Translations under genes and position numbers: made by a program
The notes under the pieces: generated by a model
The model's database searches: none
What the model was told of the DNA's origin: nothing
What the model saw: only the letters and a program-made list of their open reading frames with translations
In this document: positions 13,374-15,299 of the stretch, one piece after another
Numbering within the stretch: position 1 is the stretch's first letter
Layout: every line of letters starts with the position of its first letter
From: Clostridiales bacterium UBA1763
GTDB taxonomy: Bacteria; Bacillota; Clostridia; Oscillospirales; Oscillospiraceae
Assembly (NCBI GenBank): GCA_002314685.1
Contig: DCHB01000001.1
Coordinates: forward strand, 1-15,299
DNA length: 15,299 nt
Reading direction: 5' to 3'

Positions 13374-15098
13374 TCAGCAGACTGGAAGCATTTCAGCCGA
13401 CTTGGCTTCAAGGCTTCTGAAATCGACCTTGCCGATAGATGTAAACGGCATTGCATCAAGCTTCGTATAATACACGGGCTGCATATACTCAGGAAGCTTC
13501 TGCTTGCACAGTGATCTGAGCTCAGCCTCTATATCAGCTTCTGCCCTCTCGCTGTCATCCTTTACAGTATAGAACACGTGCGGCACCTGTCCCTGCACAG
13601 CACCGACATTGGCAGTGCCGACAACAGTTACCATGGAAATATCGTCGCAGATGCTTATCGCATCCTCAATAGCCGTGGGGAAGACCTTAAATCCGTCGGT
13701 ACGGATAATCATTCTCTTCAAACGACCCTTGATATAAAGGAAGCCGTCCTCGTCCATGTATCCGAGGTCGCCCGTATGAATCCAGTAACGGCCGTCGGCG
13801 TGCAGACGCTTAACGTGTGCTGTTTCCTCGGGGTTATTGTAATAGCCCATCATCATCGTGGGACCGTGGACGCAAACTTCGCCCTCCTCGCCCATTTCAA
13901 GCTCCTCGCCCGTATCGGGGTCAAAGGTGGCTATGAGGTAATCGGCATGAGGAATACCGACAGAGCCGAGGCGGTTAATATTGCCCATACAAGCCGTTGC
14001 AACAGCGGCAAGCTCGGTCATGCCATAACCCTTTGTTATAGGATACGGTGCACCGTGGTCAAGAAGCCACTTGCTGACTATCTCCTCGTTTTTAACCGAC
14101 ATACCGTCGCCGCCGCAGCTTGCATTTGTAAAGAAGCTCAAATTGACTCCCTCCATGCGCTTATCGTTCATAAGAACGAGGAAGTGCGACGGTGTGCCCG
14201 CAATATCCTGCGGCTTATGGTGCTTAACAAGCTTTGCAAAATTATTGGGGTCAAATTGAGGAACGATAACGCAGGTAATTCCTGACGCAAGAGGAATATG
14301 TACGCCGTAGCCCATACCGTAAGCAACAAAGGGAGGCATAATATCGAGGAATTTGTCCTTACCCACAATTCTGGTGTGCTTCATCTGGCACTTTGAGTAC
14401 TGGAAGGACACCGAGTTGAGGTTGTTATGACTGAGCATAACGCTCTTGCTCTTGCCCGTAGTGCCGCCCGTGTGGACAATAATACAGCACTCCTCCTGAT
14501 GTCCGTGGACATACTTTGTCTTATAATCCTTGCCGTCCTTGAAGAAATCGCCCCAATGAACGAAGCCTGCTGGCATATTCTTCTTGAGAGGGTTTTTAAG
14601 CTTATAAAGCTGCTTTAAGGGCATGGGAAGTGACTCCGAGGGAGAAAGAACGACGACTTTTTCGACATTTGTGCCTTTTATTGCCTCAACGACCTTTTCA
14701 TAGGCAACATCAATAGTCATTACAAAGCGGCTGTCAACCTCCTGAATGAACTCTCTTATGCCCTCAGTATTATAGCGCGGGTCAACCATGTTGGAAACTG
14801 CGCCCAAAAGGCTGAGACCGTAGAAGGTGAAAATTGTCTCGGGCGTTGTGGGGGCGCACACCAAAACGATGTCGCCTCTTTTAACTCCGAGCTTAGCATA
14901 AGCATTTGCCGTCTTGAAAATATTATAAAAAACCTCAGTGAGGTCAAAGATTCTGTCGTAATAATTGATTGCGGGGATATTCATTCTCGGTCTGCCGCGC
15001 CATATCAGATAATCCATAATGGACAGCTCGGGCATAACCATTTCAAGGTCTTCGGGCAAATAGTTTTTTAACCAAGGGCGTGTCTCAGTCGCTTTCAT
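13374..15098 (-). CDS. AMP-dependent acyl-CoA synthetase (ANL superfamily)
   Basis: A 574-residue enzyme that would activate a carboxylic acid with ATP to an acyl-adenylate and pass it to CoA. All core motifs are present: H-T-G-G-T-T-G-K-S-K-S (209-219, phosphate loop), G-Y-G-M-T-E (357-362), H-T-G-D-L-G-Y (441-447, with D444 for the ribose), G-R-L-K-R-M-I (458-464), the hinge region D-G-F-K-V-F-P (468-474), and the catalytic lysine K557 in S-I-G-K-V-D. Length is normal for medium/long-chain or aryl-CoA ligases. The ATG follows AGGAG (complement of 15108-15112) by 9 bases. It has its own promoter and terminator, so it is a single-gene unit. The substrate is not readable; a fatty acid, an aromatic acid or a carrier-linked acid are all possible. 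Confidence 0.92.
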   Translation of the reverse strand: MKATETRPWLKNYLPEDLEMVMPELSIMDYLIWRGRPRMNIPAINYYDRIFDLTEVFYNIFKTANAYAKLGVKRGDIVLVCAPTTPETIFTFYGLSLLGAVSNMVDPRYNTEGIREFIQEVDSRFVMTIDVAYEKVVEAIKGTNVEKVVVLSPSESLPMPLKQLYKLKNPLKKNMPAGFVHWGDFFKDGKDYKTKYVHGHQEECCIIVHTGGTTGKSKSVMLSHNNLNSVSFQYSKCQMKHTRIVGKDKFLDIMPPFVAYGMGYGVHIPLASGITCVIVPQFDPNNFAKLVKHHKPQDIAGTPSHFLVLMNDKRMEGVNLSFFTNASCGGDGMSVKNEEIVSKWLLDHGAPYPITKGYGMTELAAVATACMGNINRLGSVGIPHADYLIATFDPDTGEELEMGEEGEVCVHGPTMMMGYYNNPEETAHVKRLHADGRYWIHTGDLGYMDEDGFLYIKGRLKRMIIRTDGFKVFPTAIEDAISICDDISMVTVVGTANVGAVQGQVPHVFYTVKDDSERAEADIEAELRSLCKQKLPEYMQPVYYTKLDAMPFTSIGKVDFRSLEAKSAEMLPVC

Positions 15099-15158
15099 TT
15101 CTTACTACTCCTACTATTTATTGCATTTATCAAATAAATACGAATATAAGTTTATATT

Positions 15159-15187
15159 ATTATACAATAAAATAGACTAAATGTCCA
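15159..15187 (-). promoter_or_regulatory. Promoter of the acyl-CoA synthetase gene
   Basis: On the minus strand, TGGACA (15187-15182, 5 of 6) and a perfect TATAAT (15164-15159) are 17 bases apart. The predicted start near 15152 gives a leader of about 54 bases. A 10-base palindrome, ACAGTACTGT (15200-15209), sits just upstream of the -35. Confidence 0.75.
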
Positions 15188-15225
15188 CATACAAAAGAGA
15201 CAGTACTGTAATAAGAAAAATAACA

Positions 15226-15256
15226 AAATCGCTGATATAAAACATATCAGCGATTT
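15226..15256 (-). terminator. Terminator of the minus-strand gene at the right edge
   Basis: A perfect 13-bp stem (15226-15238 with 15244-15256, 5-base loop), followed on the minus strand by TTTTG-TTA-TTTTT-type sequence. It starts 21 bases after the stop of the partial gene at 15278. Confidence 0.8.
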
Positions 15257-15277
15257 ATGTATAATTTCAATTTGAAA

Positions 15278-15299
15278 TTACTTCTTTGCAAGACCCTTC
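15278..15299 (-). CDS. C-terminal end of an unidentified minus-strand gene
   Basis: The last seven codons or so read ...K-G-L-A-K-K followed by TAA (15278-15280). The reading frame is supported by the terminator placed 21 bases further on. Too little is in the window to name the product; basic tails like this occur in many proteins, including small spore proteins such as the one at 7637. Confidence 0.5.

Noticed and set aside
1..15299. CRISPR arrays, tRNA or rRNA genes, insertion sequences
   Set aside because: No regularly spaced repeats, no cloverleaf-type sequence, no rRNA segments and no transposase-like frame were seen.

Overview
The window looks like chromosome from a spore-forming, anaerobic, Gram-positive member of the Clostridia, probably an Oscillospiraceae/Ruminococcaceae-type gut bacterium. 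The evidence is strong AGGAGG-type ribosome binding sites, TTG starts, a small acid-soluble spore protein, lipoprotein signal peptides ending in L-C-A-C, an acetate kinase, YhgE/Pip membrane proteins, and fairly GC-rich coding sequence between AT-rich intergenic regions. The taxonomic placement is inference.

Layout. (1) Positions 1-1540, minus strand: the start of a branched-chain amino acid ABC permease (livH-like, cut by the window edge) preceded by its lipoprotein binding protein (livJ-like), with two strong hairpins between them. (2) 1551-4133: tmcAL (tRNA-Met cytidine acetate ligase, TTG start) and ackA (acetate kinase) are divergent and share a short AT-rich promoter region; both proteins use acetate. 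(3) 4138-5453: a more AT-rich accessory module with a 4-helix membrane protein, a small lipoprotein, and a divergent 72-residue HTH regulator. The regulatory gap holds two copies of the same inverted repeat (TATCA-N4-TGATA). (4) 5495-7635: the ribosomal/GTPase block rplU, rpmA, obgE, with a probable L21 leader RNA. The protease gene prp, usual between rplU and rpmA in Firmicutes, is missing, and L27 has no cleavable N-terminal extension. (5) 7637-7837: an alpha/beta-type spore protein on the minus strand. (6) 8026-13327: a strongly promoted three-gene operon made of two large YhgE/Pip-type membrane proteins flanking a small two-helix membrane protein with a very acidic cytoplasmic tail. (7) 13334-15187: an acyl-CoA synthetase of the ANL superfamily on the minus strand. 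(8) 15226-15299: a terminator and the last codons of another minus-strand gene.

Most units are separated by clear intrinsic terminators, several of them shared between converging genes. The two parts most worth following are the YhgE - small acidic membrane protein - YhgE cassette, whose substrate and partner are not evident and which has no ATPase beside it, and the HTH/lipoprotein/membrane-protein module with its paired operators. The paired absence of Prp and of the L27 extension is a clean evolutionary observation.
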